This document shows positions 1 through 9,234 of a DNA stretch of 64,000 nucleotides, piece by piece; the stretch's first letter is position 1, and each line of letters opens with the position of its first letter. Position numbers and translations under genes: made by a program. The notes beneath the pieces are model-generated. The model saw nothing but the letters and a program-made list of their open reading frames with translations, ran no database searches and was not told where the DNA came from. Origin of the DNA: Geomonas diazotrophica (GTDB taxonomy: Bacteria; Desulfobacterota; Desulfuromonadia; Geobacterales; Geobacteraceae); contig NZ_JAHLMF010000009.1 of NCBI RefSeq assembly GCF_018919385.1, positions 1-64,000 of the forward strand, read 5' to 3'.

Positions 1-2
1 TT

Positions 3-86
3 TACAATCGCAAGAGGCTACACTCTGCCATTGGCTATTGCTCCCCAGAAGAGTTCGAGCAGCAGGAGTTGAAGATGGCAGCATAA
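3..86 (+). mobile_element. 3' end of an IS3-family transposase (OrfB), cut by the window edge
   Basis: The first reading frame translates as YNRKRLHSAIGYCSPEEFEQ and ends in a TAA stop at 84-86. This is the characteristic C-terminus of IS3-family OrfB integrases (the R-LHS-IGY-SP-EFE pattern). The rest of the element lies to the left of the window. The following ~40 bases, up to about 125, probably hold the right inverted repeat, but the left end is not visible so the boundary cannot be fixed. Whether the element is intact or active cannot be judged from here. Confidence 0.85.
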
Positions 87-231
87 GGGTTTCTAACGTG
101 TCCTCTATTGCGAAGATAGGCCAGACCTAACGGCCGCGTCCTCAACCTCCCGCTCCTGTCCCTCCCCCTCAGGGGCGGGAACTGAGTTTAATCCCTTGTA
201 TCCCTTGTATCCCTGTCAATTAGGTTTCCCG

Positions 232-3200
232 ATGTTTATCCATCTCCACGTACATTCGTCCCTCTCCCCCAACTGGGGGGTGCACTCGCCGGAGGCGCTC
301 TGCGCCGAGGCGGTGCGGCTGGGCTTCGATACCCTGGCGATCACCGACCGAAACGGGCTCTACGGGGTACCGCGCTTTCTGGACGCGGCACGGGAGGCGG
401 GCATCTCCCCCATCATCGGCACGGAGGCGGTGACGCAGCAAAACCGCGCGGTGCTGCTGGCGGTCGACCAGGAGGGTTACGCCAACATCTCGCGGCTGCT
501 CTCGGATCTCCACTGCGACAAGTCGTTCGATCTCTGTCACGCGCTTACCCGCTACCGGCACGGGGTGATCGTGCTGAGCGACGACCGGCGCCTGCTCTGC
601 GCGCTGAAGCGAACCTCGGCGGAGGGACTTTTCGTAGAGCTCTCACCGGGCCACGACATGCACCGGGCACTGGCAATGTCGCGGGAACTGCGGCTGCCGC
701 CGGTGGCAACGGCAAGGGCTGTCCTTCGCGCTTCGCGCTTCGCACCGGAGTCCCATGCTGCCGACGCCCTCACCCCGACCCTCTCCCGGAGGGAGAGGGG
801 GGATGGGGACGAATCCAATCTCTTGGTTAAGGGGGAAGGGGTTAAGGCAACAGGGGGTAAGGCAACAGGGATTAGGGAGACAGGAGGAACGGGGGGAGGG
901 GGTAAGGGGACAGGCACCTTGCGGAACACGTACCCATCAAGGGACCGCGGGGAGGTGACCGACTTCCACCTGCACCGGGTACTGCGGGCCATTCACCTCA
1001 ACGCGAAACTGTCCAGGTTGGCGCCGGAACAGACGGCTTCGGAGTCGGATGCGCTGTACTCTCCGGCACAGATGGCTGACTTCTTCCCGCATTGCCCGGA
1101 GGCGCTGGAAAACACGCTGCGCATCGCCCAGTCGTGCCGCCGGGAATGGGACTTCTCCCGCACCATCTTCCCCGCCTTCCGCGAACTCGGCAACGACGAC
1201 GCCTTCGAAACCTTGAAAGCGCGCGCCCTCTCCGGCGCGCTCTGGCGCTACGGCGCCGTCGACGACAGGGTGGCGGCACGCCTGGAGAAGGAACTCGCCA
1301 TCATACGCGACAAGGGGTTCGCCCACTACTTCCTGGTGGTGGAAGAGATCACCAGGCAGTCCCAGCGCACCTGCGGCAGGGGGAGCGCGGCGGCGTCACT
1401 GGTCGCCTACTGCCTCGGCATCACCCACGTCGATCCCATCCGCCACAACCTCTTCTTCGAACGCTTCCTGAACGAGGGGCGCAGCGACCCGCCCGACATC
1501 GACGTGGACTTTCCCTGGGACGAACGCGACGCCATCCTCGACTTCGCCTTCGCCCGCTACGGCGCGAGACGCGCGGCGATGGTGGCGAACCAGGTGGGCT
1601 TCAAGGGGAGATCGGCGCTGCGCGAGGTGGCCAAGGTGTACGGCCTGCCGGACTTCGAGATCAAGGAGATGACGGAGCGGATCTCGGGTTTCTGGCGCGC
1701 GGAACAAAGCGCCGCGGCGATGGCAGGGCACCCGCTGTTCCAGGGGGAGGCGCTTTCCGAGGACTGGCAGGAGATCCTCGCCACGGCGCGCCACCTCAAC
1801 GGGCAGCTGCGGCACCTCTCGCTGCATTGCGGGGGGCTCGTCATCGTCCCGGACGAGATCCGCAGGTACGTCCCGGTGGAGATATCGCACAAGGGGCTCC
1901 CCCTGATCCAGTGGGAGAAGGACCAGGCCGAGGACGCGGGGCTGGTGAAGATCGACATCCTGGGGAACCGCTCGCTCGCCGTTATCCGGGACGCGCTGGC
2001 GGCGGTGCAGGAACAGACCGGGATCGAGATCGACTACGCGTCCTGGCGCCCGCTCGAGGACCCACGGACGCAGAGCCTCATGCGCCGCGGCCTCACCATC
2101 GGCTGCTTCTACCTGGAGTCCCCCTCGGTGCGCCTGCTTTTACGAAAGATCTGGAGTTCCACGGCGCCGCCGGAGACCTTCGACAGCGACATCTTCGAGG
2201 TGCTGGTACAGGCCTCCTCGATCATCCGCCCCGCCGCCAACTGCTTCATCCAGGAATACGTCGCCCGGATGCAGGGGAAGAAATGGACCCACCTGCACCC
2301 GCTGCTGGAACCGGTCCTCGGGGAGACGCTCGGGATCGCCATCTACCAGGAGCAGATCACCCAGATCGCAATGGAACTGGCCGGTTTCTCGGCAAGCGAA
2401 GGGGACCAGCTCAGGAAGGTGATCACCAAGAAGCACCGGGAGAAGAGGCTCGCGGACTTCCGGGCCAAGTTCATCGCGGGGGGGAGGGAGCGGGGCGTCG
2501 CGGAACCGGTGCTGGACGCGATCTGGGAGCAGATCCTCTCCTTCGCCGGTTACTCGTTCTGCAAGCCGCACTCGGCGAGCTACGCCCTGTTGAGCGCGAA
2601 GGCCGCCTACATGAAGGCGAACCATCCCGCGCAGTTCATCGCCGCGGTGATATCCAACCAGGGTGGCTACTACTCCCCTTTCGCCTACATCTCGGAGGGG
2701 CGCAGGCTGGGGCTCACCATCCTGCCGCCGGACATCAACGGGAGCGACTACCACTACACCGGCTTCGACAAATCCCTCAGGATCGGTCTGATGCAGATCG
2801 ACGGGCTGACCCGGGAGGGGGCGCAGCGGCTCCTCAAGGAGCGCCGCGAGCGGGGGGCGTTCTCCTCGTTCCGTGATTTCCTGCGCCGGGCAGCCGTGCA
2901 GCGTGCGGACGCGGAGCGCCTGGTGAAGGCGGGGTGCTTCGACGTGCTGGAGGGGGAACAGAGGCGGCCGGCGCTTTTGTGGGAGCTGCTCCAGTTCCAG
3001 CAGCAGGCGACGGCGCTCCTCTTCGAGCAGAAAACCGAGCTCCCCGCGCCGCCCCCCTACGACGCGGCCACGGTGCTGAGGCAGGAGGTGGAGGCGCTCG
3101 GTTTCCTTGCCTCGCGGCACCCGCTCACACTGTACAAGGCGCAGTGGCAGCGGCACCGCCCCATCAAGGCATCGGAGCTGATCGGGCATGCGGGGAAGTG

Positions 3201-3444
3201 GGTGACCATGGTGGGATGGTGGATCACGACCAAGACGGTGGAGGACAAGCGCGGCCGCCCCATGGAGTTCGTCTCCTTCGAGGACGTGACGGCGATCTTC
3301 GACGCCACCTTTTTCCCGGACGTCTATGCGCGCTTTTGCCGCAAGCTCTCGCAGCGCCGCCCCTACCTCTTGAAGGGTGTGGTCGAGGAGGAGTTCGGCG
3401 TAGCGACCCTCAGGGTGAAATGGGTCGGCTTCCTGGACTGCTGA
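232..3444 (+). CDS. dnaE2: Error-prone DNA polymerase, DnaE2/ImuC type
   Basis: A C-family DNA polymerase alpha-like protein of 1070 aa, expected to carry out damage-tolerant synthesis in the SOS response with ImuA/ImuB-type partners. An N-terminal PHP domain begins at once with FIHLHVHSSLSPNWG. The polymerase core has GRGSAAASLVAYCLGITHVDP and the acidic catalytic motif PPDIDVDF, followed by LHCGGLVI and a C-terminal OB-fold (WVTMVGWWITTKTVEDKRG). I start at the ATG at 232, because the PHP motif follows directly; an in-frame ATG at 196 would add 12 residues with no homologous look. Residues ~165-243 are a low-complexity segment foreign to the family. No imuA or imuB is visible upstream, where an IS3 element ends. 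The 3' end overlaps the convergent kinase gene by 35 bases. Confidence 0.9.
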   Translation: MFIHLHVHSSLSPNWGVHSPEALCAEAVRLGFDTLAITDRNGLYGVPRFLDAAREAGISPIIGTEAVTQQNRAVLLAVDQEGYANISRLLSDLHCDKSFDLCHALTRYRHGVIVLSDDRRLLCALKRTSAEGLFVELSPGHDMHRALAMSRELRLPPVATARAVLRASRFAPESHAADALTPTLSRRERGDGDESNLLVKGEGVKATGGKATGIRETGGTGGGGKGTGTLRNTYPSRDRGEVTDFHLHRVLRAIHLNAKLSRLAPEQTASESDALYSPAQMADFFPHCPEALENTLRIAQSCRREWDFSRTIFPAFRELGNDDAFETLKARALSGALWRYGAVDDRVAARLEKELAIIRDKGFAHYFLVVEEITRQSQRTCGRGSAAASLVAYCLGITHVDPIRHNLFFERFLNEGRSDPPDIDVDFPWDERDAILDFAFARYGARRAAMVANQVGFKGRSALREVAKVYGLPDFEIKEMTERISGFWRAEQSAAAMAGHPLFQGEALSEDWQEILATARHLNGQLRHLSLHCGGLVIVPDEIRRYVPVEISHKGLPLIQWEKDQAEDAGLVKIDILGNRSLAVIRDALAAVQEQTGIEIDYASWRPLEDPRTQSLMRRGLTIGCFYLESPSVRLLLRKIWSSTAPPETFDSDIFEVLVQASSIIRPAANCFIQEYVARMQGKKWTHLHPLLEPVLGETLGIAIYQEQITQIAMELAGFSASEGDQLRKVITKKHREKRLADFRAKFIAGGRERGVAEPVLDAIWEQILSFAGYSFCKPHSASYALLSAKAAYMKANHPAQFIAAVISNQGGYYSPFAYISEGRRLGLTILPPDINGSDYHYTGFDKSLRIGLMQIDGLTREGAQRLLKERRERGAFSSFRDFLRRAAVQRADAERLVKAGCFDVLEGEQRRPALLWELLQFQQQATALLFEQKTELPAPPPYDAATVLRQEVEALGFLASRHPLTLYKAQWQRHRPIKASELIGHAGKWVTMVGWWITTKTVEDKRGRPMEFVSFEDVTAIFDATFFPDVYARFCRKLSQRRPYLLKGVVEEEFGVATLRVKWVGFLDC
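767..802 (+). repeat. GC-rich palindromic repeat inside dnaE2
   Basis: The segment CCCTCACCCCGACCCTCTCC followed by GGAGGGAGAGGG is a near-perfect inverted repeat, translated as LTPTLSRRERG. The reverse complement of essentially the same unit lies between ddl and murB at 10331-10366, so this is a dispersed element. It lies in a wider ~235-base low-complexity insert (about 724-958) that also contains a duplicated GGTAAGGCAACAGGG-like unit. The insert length keeps the dnaE2 frame open. Confidence 0.75.
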
Positions 3445-5569
3445 AGGAGCCGCCGCTTTGCGCCGACGCATCGGGGTCCCGCAGTTCGGGAACGCCCGCC
3501 GCGGCCGCCCCGGTGAGCAGCGGGAGGTACACGTTCAAGGTTGTGCCTATGCCGGGGGTGCTGTCGATCTCCACGTACCCCTCGTGCTGCTTGACGATGC
3601 CGTAGACGATGGCGAGCCCCAGGCCGCTCCCCTTGCCGACCTCCTTGGTGGTGAAGAACGGGTCCAGGACGTGCGCCTTGGTCGCCTCGTCGATGCCGGT
3701 GCCGGTGTCCGTGACCGAGACCACGGCGTAGCGCCCCGGCCTCCCGTACCCTCGCAGATCGATCCACTCCTCGTTCATCTCCATCAAGCTGGTGCCGATG
3801 GTGAGCGTGCCCCCGTCCGGCATGGCGTCGCGGGCGTTGTTGACCAGGTTGGTGATCACCTGGTCGATCTGGCCGGAGTCCGCAACGACCGCCAGCTTCT
3901 CGGGCGAAAGCTCGATGCGCAGCGTGATCTTGGACGTCACCAGCCGGCTCAGGAGCCTGCGCAGGTTGCCGACCACCTGGTTCAGGTTGACCGGTTCGGG
4001 ATGGTTGACCTGTTTCCTGCTGAACGCCAGCAGCCCCTGCGTCAGCTCCGCGGCCCGCTCCGCGGCACTCAGCACCTGTTCCAGGTATTCCTGGGCGGGA
4101 TCGTCCCTTTTCAGCTTCATCTGGGCCAGTGCGACGAACCCCATCATGCCGGTGAGAAGGTTGTTGAAGTCGTGGGCGATCCCACCCGCCAGGACCCCGA
4201 CCGATTCCATCTTCTGCGACTGCCGGATCTGCTCCGACATGCGCCGCTCCCGCTCCAGGTAGATGGCGTTACGCAGGCTCATGCCGATGACGGGGGCGAT
4301 GCCGGCCAAAAGGCTCAGGTCGCTCTGCATCAGCGGGCGCTGCGATTGCTTGTTGTCCACCGCCAGGATCCCCAGCACCTCGCCGTCGCAGGCGATGGGA
4401 CAACAGATGAAGGAACGCGCCTCCAGTTCCTGGGAAAAGACGAGGCTGCGCGGCGTATGCAGGTGCGCGACCTCGGCGAAGTCGCTCACGAACCTGATCT
4501 GGTTGTCACGGAAACAGGTTACGAAGACCCCCTGGGCGTCGGGGGAGGTGAGGTCGAAGGAGGCGTTGAGGAGTGCGTCGCGTTGGGCGTCGGTATAACC
4601 GTAGCCGGTACGGAAGGTTAGCCTCGATTTCCTGGCATCGGCGAGCATGATGACGGCCCGGTCGTAGCCGAGCCGCTTCTCGATCACCCTGATGACGCTT
4701 TCCAGCACCTCGTCGATCCCGCTCTGCTTGCTGAGCGCCTGACCGACCTCGTTGACCATGCGGGCGTTGTTGTAGTTGACGCCCATCTGCGCGAGCACCT
4801 GCTCGGTCGATTCCTTCACCTGGGAGAGGGCGGTGTCGATCTCCCGCGTCTCCAGCCGCTGGGCCAGGTAGGAAGTCCCCAGGGCGAAGAAGGCAAGGGC
4901 GGTAACCACTTCCACCAGGTGCCCGACCTGCCAGAAGTGCTGCAGCAGCGCGTAGGCGACGACGGCGATGGGGATAAACCGGTTCCTGGCGCTGCGAACG
5001 GAGGCGTACAGCGTCTTCCTCCAGGAGATGACGTAACGGCAGCACTCGCCCCCCTGGAAGATGCACTCGGTGTGCTCGATCTCCGGGGGCTGGTAGTTGA
5101 AGAGCATCACCACCGCCTCGAAGAGACCGATGCGGTTCTCGCACTGGTAGGGCTGCTCCTCCACCCCCTGGTGCGGCACGGCGGTGATCTCCACCTTGTT
5201 GTCGGCCAGTTTGGTCGCCGTGTAGGCCGCGGACCGGCTGAAGTGGCCGGAACACTTCCCTATGGCAAGGAGCGTGTTGGCCGGACCGATCAGCCCGAAG
5301 GTGTACTTCATCATCATCCCGTGGGCGGCCTCAGAGGCGGCGTAGCGCCCCCCTTCCCTGGAGATGTCACTACCCACCATCTGGGTCATCCGGGCGTGGA
5401 AGCGGTCCACCTGGCGCTGGGTGAGCCAGTGCCCCTCGTCGCTCACTTCGTAGGGGCTGATCTCCGCGTACTGCAGCAACTCCCCGACATCCACATGCGG
5501 GTACTTCTTCCGCAGCAGGCTCACGAAGATACTGACGATCTTGCTGTTGTAGAGCGGCTGTTCTTCCAT
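3410..5569 (-). CDS. Membrane sensor histidine kinase with V4R-like N-terminus and GAF domain
   Basis: A 719-aa hybrid-less sensor kinase. Residues ~1-185 form a cytoplasmic domain ending in HTECIFQGGECCRYVISW, which resembles the C-terminal cysteine motif of V4R/4-vinyl-reductase ligand-binding domains (tentative). Two hydrophobic segments follow at ~195-240, then a coiled coil, a GAF domain (~285-440), the HisKA box GGIAHDFNNLLTGMMGF and an HATPase domain with NLVNNARDAMPDGG and GSGLGLAIVYGIVKQHEG. No receiver domain is attached and no response regulator gene is adjacent, so the partner is unknown. Signal and output cannot be deduced. The start ATG at 5569 has no strong Shine-Dalgarno. Confidence 0.85.
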   Translation of the reverse strand: MEEQPLYNSKIVSIFVSLLRKKYPHVDVGELLQYAEISPYEVSDEGHWLTQRQVDRFHARMTQMVGSDISREGGRYAASEAAHGMMMKYTFGLIGPANTLLAIGKCSGHFSRSAAYTATKLADNKVEITAVPHQGVEEQPYQCENRIGLFEAVVMLFNYQPPEIEHTECIFQGGECCRYVISWRKTLYASVRSARNRFIPIAVVAYALLQHFWQVGHLVEVVTALAFFALGTSYLAQRLETREIDTALSQVKESTEQVLAQMGVNYNNARMVNEVGQALSKQSGIDEVLESVIRVIEKRLGYDRAVIMLADARKSRLTFRTGYGYTDAQRDALLNASFDLTSPDAQGVFVTCFRDNQIRFVSDFAEVAHLHTPRSLVFSQELEARSFICCPIACDGEVLGILAVDNKQSQRPLMQSDLSLLAGIAPVIGMSLRNAIYLERERRMSEQIRQSQKMESVGVLAGGIAHDFNNLLTGMMGFVALAQMKLKRDDPAQEYLEQVLSAAERAAELTQGLLAFSRKQVNHPEPVNLNQVVGNLRRLLSRLVTSKITLRIELSPEKLAVVADSGQIDQVITNLVNNARDAMPDGGTLTIGTSLMEMNEEWIDLRGYGRPGRYAVVSVTDTGTGIDEATKAHVLDPFFTTKEVGKGSGLGLAIVYGIVKQHEGYVEIDSTPGIGTTLNVYLPLLTGAAAAGVPELRDPDASAQSGGSFSSPGSRPISP

Positions 5570-5693
5570 CGTACGTAACTCCGGCTGCGGGCGCGGCGCA
5601 GGCTCGGCCTGGATTTTAAGAGGCCATTATGCACCTATCGGAGAAATCAGCGGTTGCTTGAGGAATTCGGGCTTGTCGCGGCGGATAAGGACA

Positions 5694-5762
5694 ACTTTTC
5701 CCCCTCCCCCTTCGCGGGACGAAGCGCTTGGGCGCGCAACCCCGCCACGGGAGGGGGAAAAA
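5694..5762. repeat. GC-rich intergenic palindrome
   Basis: A TTTTCCCCCTCCCCC arm at the left and a GGGAGGGGGAAAAA arm at the right flank a GC-rich middle containing TTCGCGGGACGAAGCGC. It lies between the kinase gene and the ftsZ terminator and belongs to the loose CCCTCCCC...GGGGAGGG repeat class seen elsewhere in the window. Confidence 0.5.
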
Positions 5763-5765
5763 CGA

Positions 5766-5803
5766 CACAAAAAAGGCCCGGCTCCCTTGCGGGGCCGGGC
5801 CTT
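5766..5803 (-). terminator. Intrinsic terminator of the dcw cluster (after ftsZ)
   Basis: Arms AAGGCCCGGC and GCCGGGCCTT (5773-5782 and 5794-5803) form a perfect 10-bp stem. On the minus strand it is followed by TTTTTTGTGTCGTTTTT. It sits 24 bases after the ftsZ stop codon. Confidence 0.85.
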
Positions 5804-5827
5804 GTCGTGCCTTGTGTGCGGTCGGTG

Positions 5828-6982
5828 CTAGTCGACCGACTTCCTCAGGAAGGTCGGGATATCGTACTGATCCTCGTCATCCATCAGGAAGCTGCGCTGC
5901 TGCCGGGAGACTTCGCGCTCCTGCTTGGCGCGGATGTAGGTCGGGATCTCGCGGTTCACCTCGGGCTGCGGCTTGACGAGGCTGCTCACGTTCTTAATCT
6001 CGTGACGCCCTTTCTCGAGGTCGAAGCGGTCGCCGAAGCCGGTGGCGATGGCGGTCACCTTGATGGTCTCACCCAGGTTCTCGTCGATGACCAGACCGAC
6101 GATGATGTTGGCGTCCTCGTGGACCTTCTCGTGGATCACCTTGCTGGCCGCGTCGAACTCGTCCATGGTCATGGAGGAGGAGCCGGAGATGTTGACCAGG
6201 ACGCCCTTGGCGCCGGAGATGTCGATGTCTTCGAGGAGCGGGCTGGAGATGGCCTTCAGCGCCGCGTCGACGGCGCGGTTCTCGCCGTTGCCCAGGCCGA
6301 TGCCCATCATGGCCATGCCGCGCTCGCTCATGATCGATTTCACGTCGGCGAAGTCGACGTTGATCAGGCCGGACTGGGTGATCAGGTCGGAGATCCCCTG
6401 CACCGCCTGGCGCAGCACGTCGTCGGAAGGCTTGAAGGCGTCCAGGATGGACATGGACTTGCCGGCCAGGCCGAGCAGCCTGTCGTTGGGGATCACGATG
6501 AGGGAGTCGACGTGCTTCTTGAGTTCCTTGATCCCGTCCTCGCCCTTGGCCAGGCGCTGACGCCCTTCGCGGGTGAAGGGCTTGGTGACCACGCCCACGG
6601 TGAGGGCACCCTGTTCGCGGGCGATCTCGGCGATGATCGGGGCTGCGCCGGTTCCGGTGCCGCCGCCCATGCCAGCTGCGACGAAGATCATGTCGGCGCC
6701 CTTCAGCGCCTCGGTGACCTTGTCCTTGTCTTCGAGGGCTGCGTCACGGCCGACGTTGGGGTTCGCGCCTGCGCCGAGACCCTTGGTGAGCTGGGTTCCG
6801 ATCTGTATCTTGACGGGCGCCTTGGACATCCTGAGCGCCTGCGCATCGGTATTGGCAACGATGAAATCGACCCCGGTGATGCCCACGGACATCATGGTGT
6901 TGACTGCGTTCCCACCGGAACCACCAACGCCTATCACCTTTATCTTCGCACTCTGGTCGATGCTTTCATCGAAATGAAACAT
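5828..6982 (-). CDS. ftsZ: Cell division protein FtsZ
   Basis: Tubulin-like GTPase of 384 aa that polymerises into the Z ring at mid-cell. The nucleotide-binding N-terminus has [15 protein letters not shown], and the tubulin signature [10 protein letters not shown] is intact. [14 protein letters not shown] and the T7 loop region ([11 protein letters not shown]) are also present. A short linker leads to the C-terminal conserved peptide [10 protein letters not shown], which binds FtsA. It is the last gene of the dcw cluster. The ATG at 6982 is preceded by a good AAGGGGGG Shine-Dalgarno. A 111-base spacer to ftsA may hold its own promoter. Confidence 0.98.
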   Translation of the reverse strand: MFHFDESIDQSAKIKVIGVGGSGGNAVNTMMSVGITGVDFIVANTDAQALRMSKAPVKIQIGTQLTKGLGAGANPNVGRDAALEDKDKVTEALKGADMIFVAAGMGGGTGTGAAPIIAEIAREQGALTVGVVTKPFTREGRQRLAKGEDGIKELKKHVDSLIVIPNDRLLGLAGKSMSILDAFKPSDDVLRQAVQGISDLITQSGLINVDFADVKSIMSERGMAMMGIGLGNGENRAVDAALKAISSPLLEDIDISGAKGVLVNISGSSSMTMDEFDAASKVIHEKVHEDANIIVGLVIDENLGETIKVTAIATGFGDRFDLEKGRHEIKNVSSLVKPQPEVNREIPTYIRAKQEREVSRQQRSFLMDDEDQYDIPTFLRKSVD

Positions 6983-7036
6983 GAACTACCCCCCTTATTA
7001 TCGCGCCCCCCGGCGGCGGAAAAATTATTAGCCGGT

Positions 7037-7065
7037 TTTATACTACGTTTACTGTGATAATGGAA
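7037..7065 (-). promoter_or_regulatory. Possible internal promoter for ftsZ
   Basis: On the minus strand TTCCAT (7060-7065) and TATAAA (7037-7042) are separated by 17 bases. The -10 is good and the -35 poor. Just upstream, AAAAACAC and GTGTTTTT (7070-7093) form an AT-rich inverted repeat right after the ftsA stop, which could slow transcription from the operon. Extra ftsZ promoters near ftsA are common in other bacteria; here the assignment is an inference. Confidence 0.3.
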
Positions 7066-7093
7066 GCCCAAAAACACTATATGTTGTGTTTTT

Positions 7094-8332
7094 TTAGAAG
7101 AACTCGCCGAACCAATCCTTCATCCTGCGGCTCACCCGACGGAACACGGTCTCGTCACTTTGCTGGGTCGGGAACTCGTGCGCGCCGACGTTCTTGGAAC
7201 CGTAGACCACAAGCCCCACGCCGGTCGCGTAAACCGGCGAATTGACGACGTCGGTGAGGCCGCCGATCCGCTGCGGCAGGCCGCGGCGCACCGGGAGGTT
7301 GAAGATCTGCTCGGCCAATTCCGGCATCCCTTCCAGGATGGTGGAACCGCCGGTGATCACGACGCCCGAGGCGATCATGTCCTCGAGGCCGCTCTTCACG
7401 ATCTCGCGGTTCACCAGGGTGAAGATCTCCTCGACGCGCGGCTCGAGGATCTCGCACAGCAGCTGGCGGGAGAGGATGCGCGGCTTCCTTCCGCCGACGC
7501 TCGGGACCTCGATGGTCTCGTCCTTGCCCACCAGGGAGGAGAGGCAGCAGCCGTACTTCTGCTTGATGCGCTCCGCCTCGGCCATCGGGGTCCTGAGGCC
7601 GACGGCGATGTCGTTGGTCAGGTGGTTGCCACCGAGGGAGAGCACGGAGGTGTGCTTGATGGCGCCGTCCACGAAGATGGCGATGTCGGTGGTCCCGCCG
7701 CCGATGTCGACGAGGGCCACGCCCAGTTCCTTTTCGTCGGCGGAGAGGACCGCCTCGGAGGAGGAGAGCTGTTCGAGGACGATGTCGGCGACCTCGAGCC
7801 CTGCGCGGTTGCAGGACTTGACGATGTTCTGGGCGCTGGCCACGGCGCCGGTGACGATGTGCACCTTGGCTTCCAGCCTGACGCCGCTCATCCCCAGCGG
7901 CTCGCGGATGCCGTCCTGGTCGTCGATGATGAATTCCTGGGGGAGGATGTGGATCACTTCCCGGTCCATCGGGATGGCGATGGCCTTGGCGGCCTCGATC
8001 ACCCGCTTCACGTCCTCGGGGGACACCTCGCGGTTCTTGATGGCGATGACACCCTGGGAGTTGAACCCCTTGATGTGCCCGCCGGCGATGCCGGCGTAGA
8101 CGGACTTGATCTCGCAGCCGGCCATCAGCTCGGCCTCCTCGATCGCCTTCTTGATCGCGGAGACGGTGCTCTCGATGTTGATCACGACACCCTTTCTGAG
8201 CCCCTTGGACGGGCTGGTGCCGATGCCGACGATGTCGATTCCGTCCTCGGTGACGTTGCCGACGATGGCGCAGATCTTGGTTGTGCCTATATCAAGGCCG
8301 ACGATCAGGTTATCCCTTCTGGTTGCGGACAT
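7094..8332 (-). CDS. ftsA: Cell division protein FtsA
   Basis: Actin-like ATPase of 412 aa that tethers FtsZ to the membrane. It starts with NLIVGLDIGTTKICAIVG, the phosphate-1 motif of the actin/Hsp70 fold. VALVDIGGGTTDIAIFVDGA is phosphate-2, and ITGGSTILEGMPELAE is the adenosine-binding motif. The 1C subdomain lies between the first two motifs. The C-terminus ends in the amphipathic stretch MKDWFGEFF, the expected membrane-targeting helix. The ATG has a strong AAAAGGGGGG Shine-Dalgarno, and the gene follows ftsQ by 15 bases. Confidence 0.97.
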   Translation of the reverse strand: MSATRRDNLIVGLDIGTTKICAIVGNVTEDGIDIVGIGTSPSKGLRKGVVINIESTVSAIKKAIEEAELMAGCEIKSVYAGIAGGHIKGFNSQGVIAIKNREVSPEDVKRVIEAAKAIAIPMDREVIHILPQEFIIDDQDGIREPLGMSGVRLEAKVHIVTGAVASAQNIVKSCNRAGLEVADIVLEQLSSSEAVLSADEKELGVALVDIGGGTTDIAIFVDGAIKHTSVLSLGGNHLTNDIAVGLRTPMAEAERIKQKYGCCLSSLVGKDETIEVPSVGGRKPRILSRQLLCEILEPRVEEIFTLVNREIVKSGLEDMIASGVVITGGSTILEGMPELAEQIFNLPVRRGLPQRIGGLTDVVNSPVYATGVGLVVYGSKNVGAHEFPTQQSDETVFRRVSRRMKDWFGEFF

Positions 8333-8347
8333 GCTCCCCCCCTTTTC

Positions 8348-9172
8348 CTACACTTTTTTCACTATGATTTTGTCGATGTAATCGAGGTCTATGTAATCCA
8401 ACGCGTGCATCTGAGGTTTAAGGTCACGGTAGATGTTGGACAGGCGCGCGAGCTTCTGGCTGAAATCGCCGTTGCCCAGCTTGACCGGAACGCCCCCCTG
8501 CATGGTGAACAGGGTGAAGCCGTACCCCTTGCTGTAATGAATCTCCGAGATATCCGCCAGACTGAACACGCTTCCCGACCTGAGGGTTCCGATCAGTTGC
8601 AGCGCACTCTTCAGCGCCTCCTGGCATCCCTTCGGGTCCTGGGTCAGTTCCTCCTCGGTGATGCCGGTGATGAGCGGGAAGTCGAGCCGGTCCCCTTCGG
8701 AGAGGGACTTGAACAGCACGCCCTTCTCGTCCAGGTAGTAGAGGCAGCCTACGTTGGCCACGGCCTGCGGGGTCCGTTCGGAGGCGGAGATGGAAAGCGT
8801 GTGCGGGAAGTAGCGGCGCACCTGGACCTGCTCCAGCCAGGGATCCTTGGAGAGGCGGGCCATGATGGTCTTCAGGTCCAGCCCCAGCATGGAGTCGCCG
8901 GGCCTGACCCCCGCCCGGGTGATGATCTCGTCCCGGGAGACCCTCTTAAGCTGTGACACCTCGATGGTTTCCAGACGGAGCAGCGTGGTGCGCGTGACGA
9001 GCCCGTACGCCTTCCAGCCGCCGAAGCCGGCGACGGCGCAGATGGCCGAGGCGCCTATCCCCCGGGAGAGCCACTTGAGGATGGGGCCCCAGTTGATCGG
9101 CTTCCGCTCCTTGGGTGGTTTCTTGACCCTGTTATGGGGCACCCTCTGTTTTTTGGCGTGTAGATCGCGCAT
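8348..9172 (-). CDS. ftsQ: Cell division protein FtsQ
   Basis: Bitopic divisome protein of 274 aa. A basic cytoplasmic tail of ~35 residues (KKPPKERKPINWG) leads to one transmembrane segment (ASAICAVAGFGGWKAYGLV). A POTRA domain follows (LETIEVSQLKRVSRDEIITR, then LSKDPWLEQVQVRRYFPHTLSI), then the FtsQ beta domain with GVLFKSLSEGDRLDFPLITG. It links FtsA/FtsZ to periplasmic wall synthesis through FtsB/FtsL. It is separated from the upstream ddl gene by ~200 bases holding an AG-rich repeat element. Confidence 0.93.
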   Translation of the reverse strand: MRDLHAKKQRVPHNRVKKPPKERKPINWGPILKWLSRGIGASAICAVAGFGGWKAYGLVTRTTLLRLETIEVSQLKRVSRDEIITRAGVRPGDSMLGLDLKTIMARLSKDPWLEQVQVRRYFPHTLSISASERTPQAVANVGCLYYLDEKGVLFKSLSEGDRLDFPLITGITEEELTQDPKGCQEALKSALQLIGTLRSGSVFSLADISEIHYSKGYGFTLFTMQGGVPVKLGNGDFSQKLARLSNIYRDLKPQMHALDYIDLDYIDKIIVKKV

Positions 9173-9234
9173 GGCAGTTACCGTCTAGATTGAATTTCAA
9201 TGCACAGTGCAACAAATAACATCGGTGAACCAGG

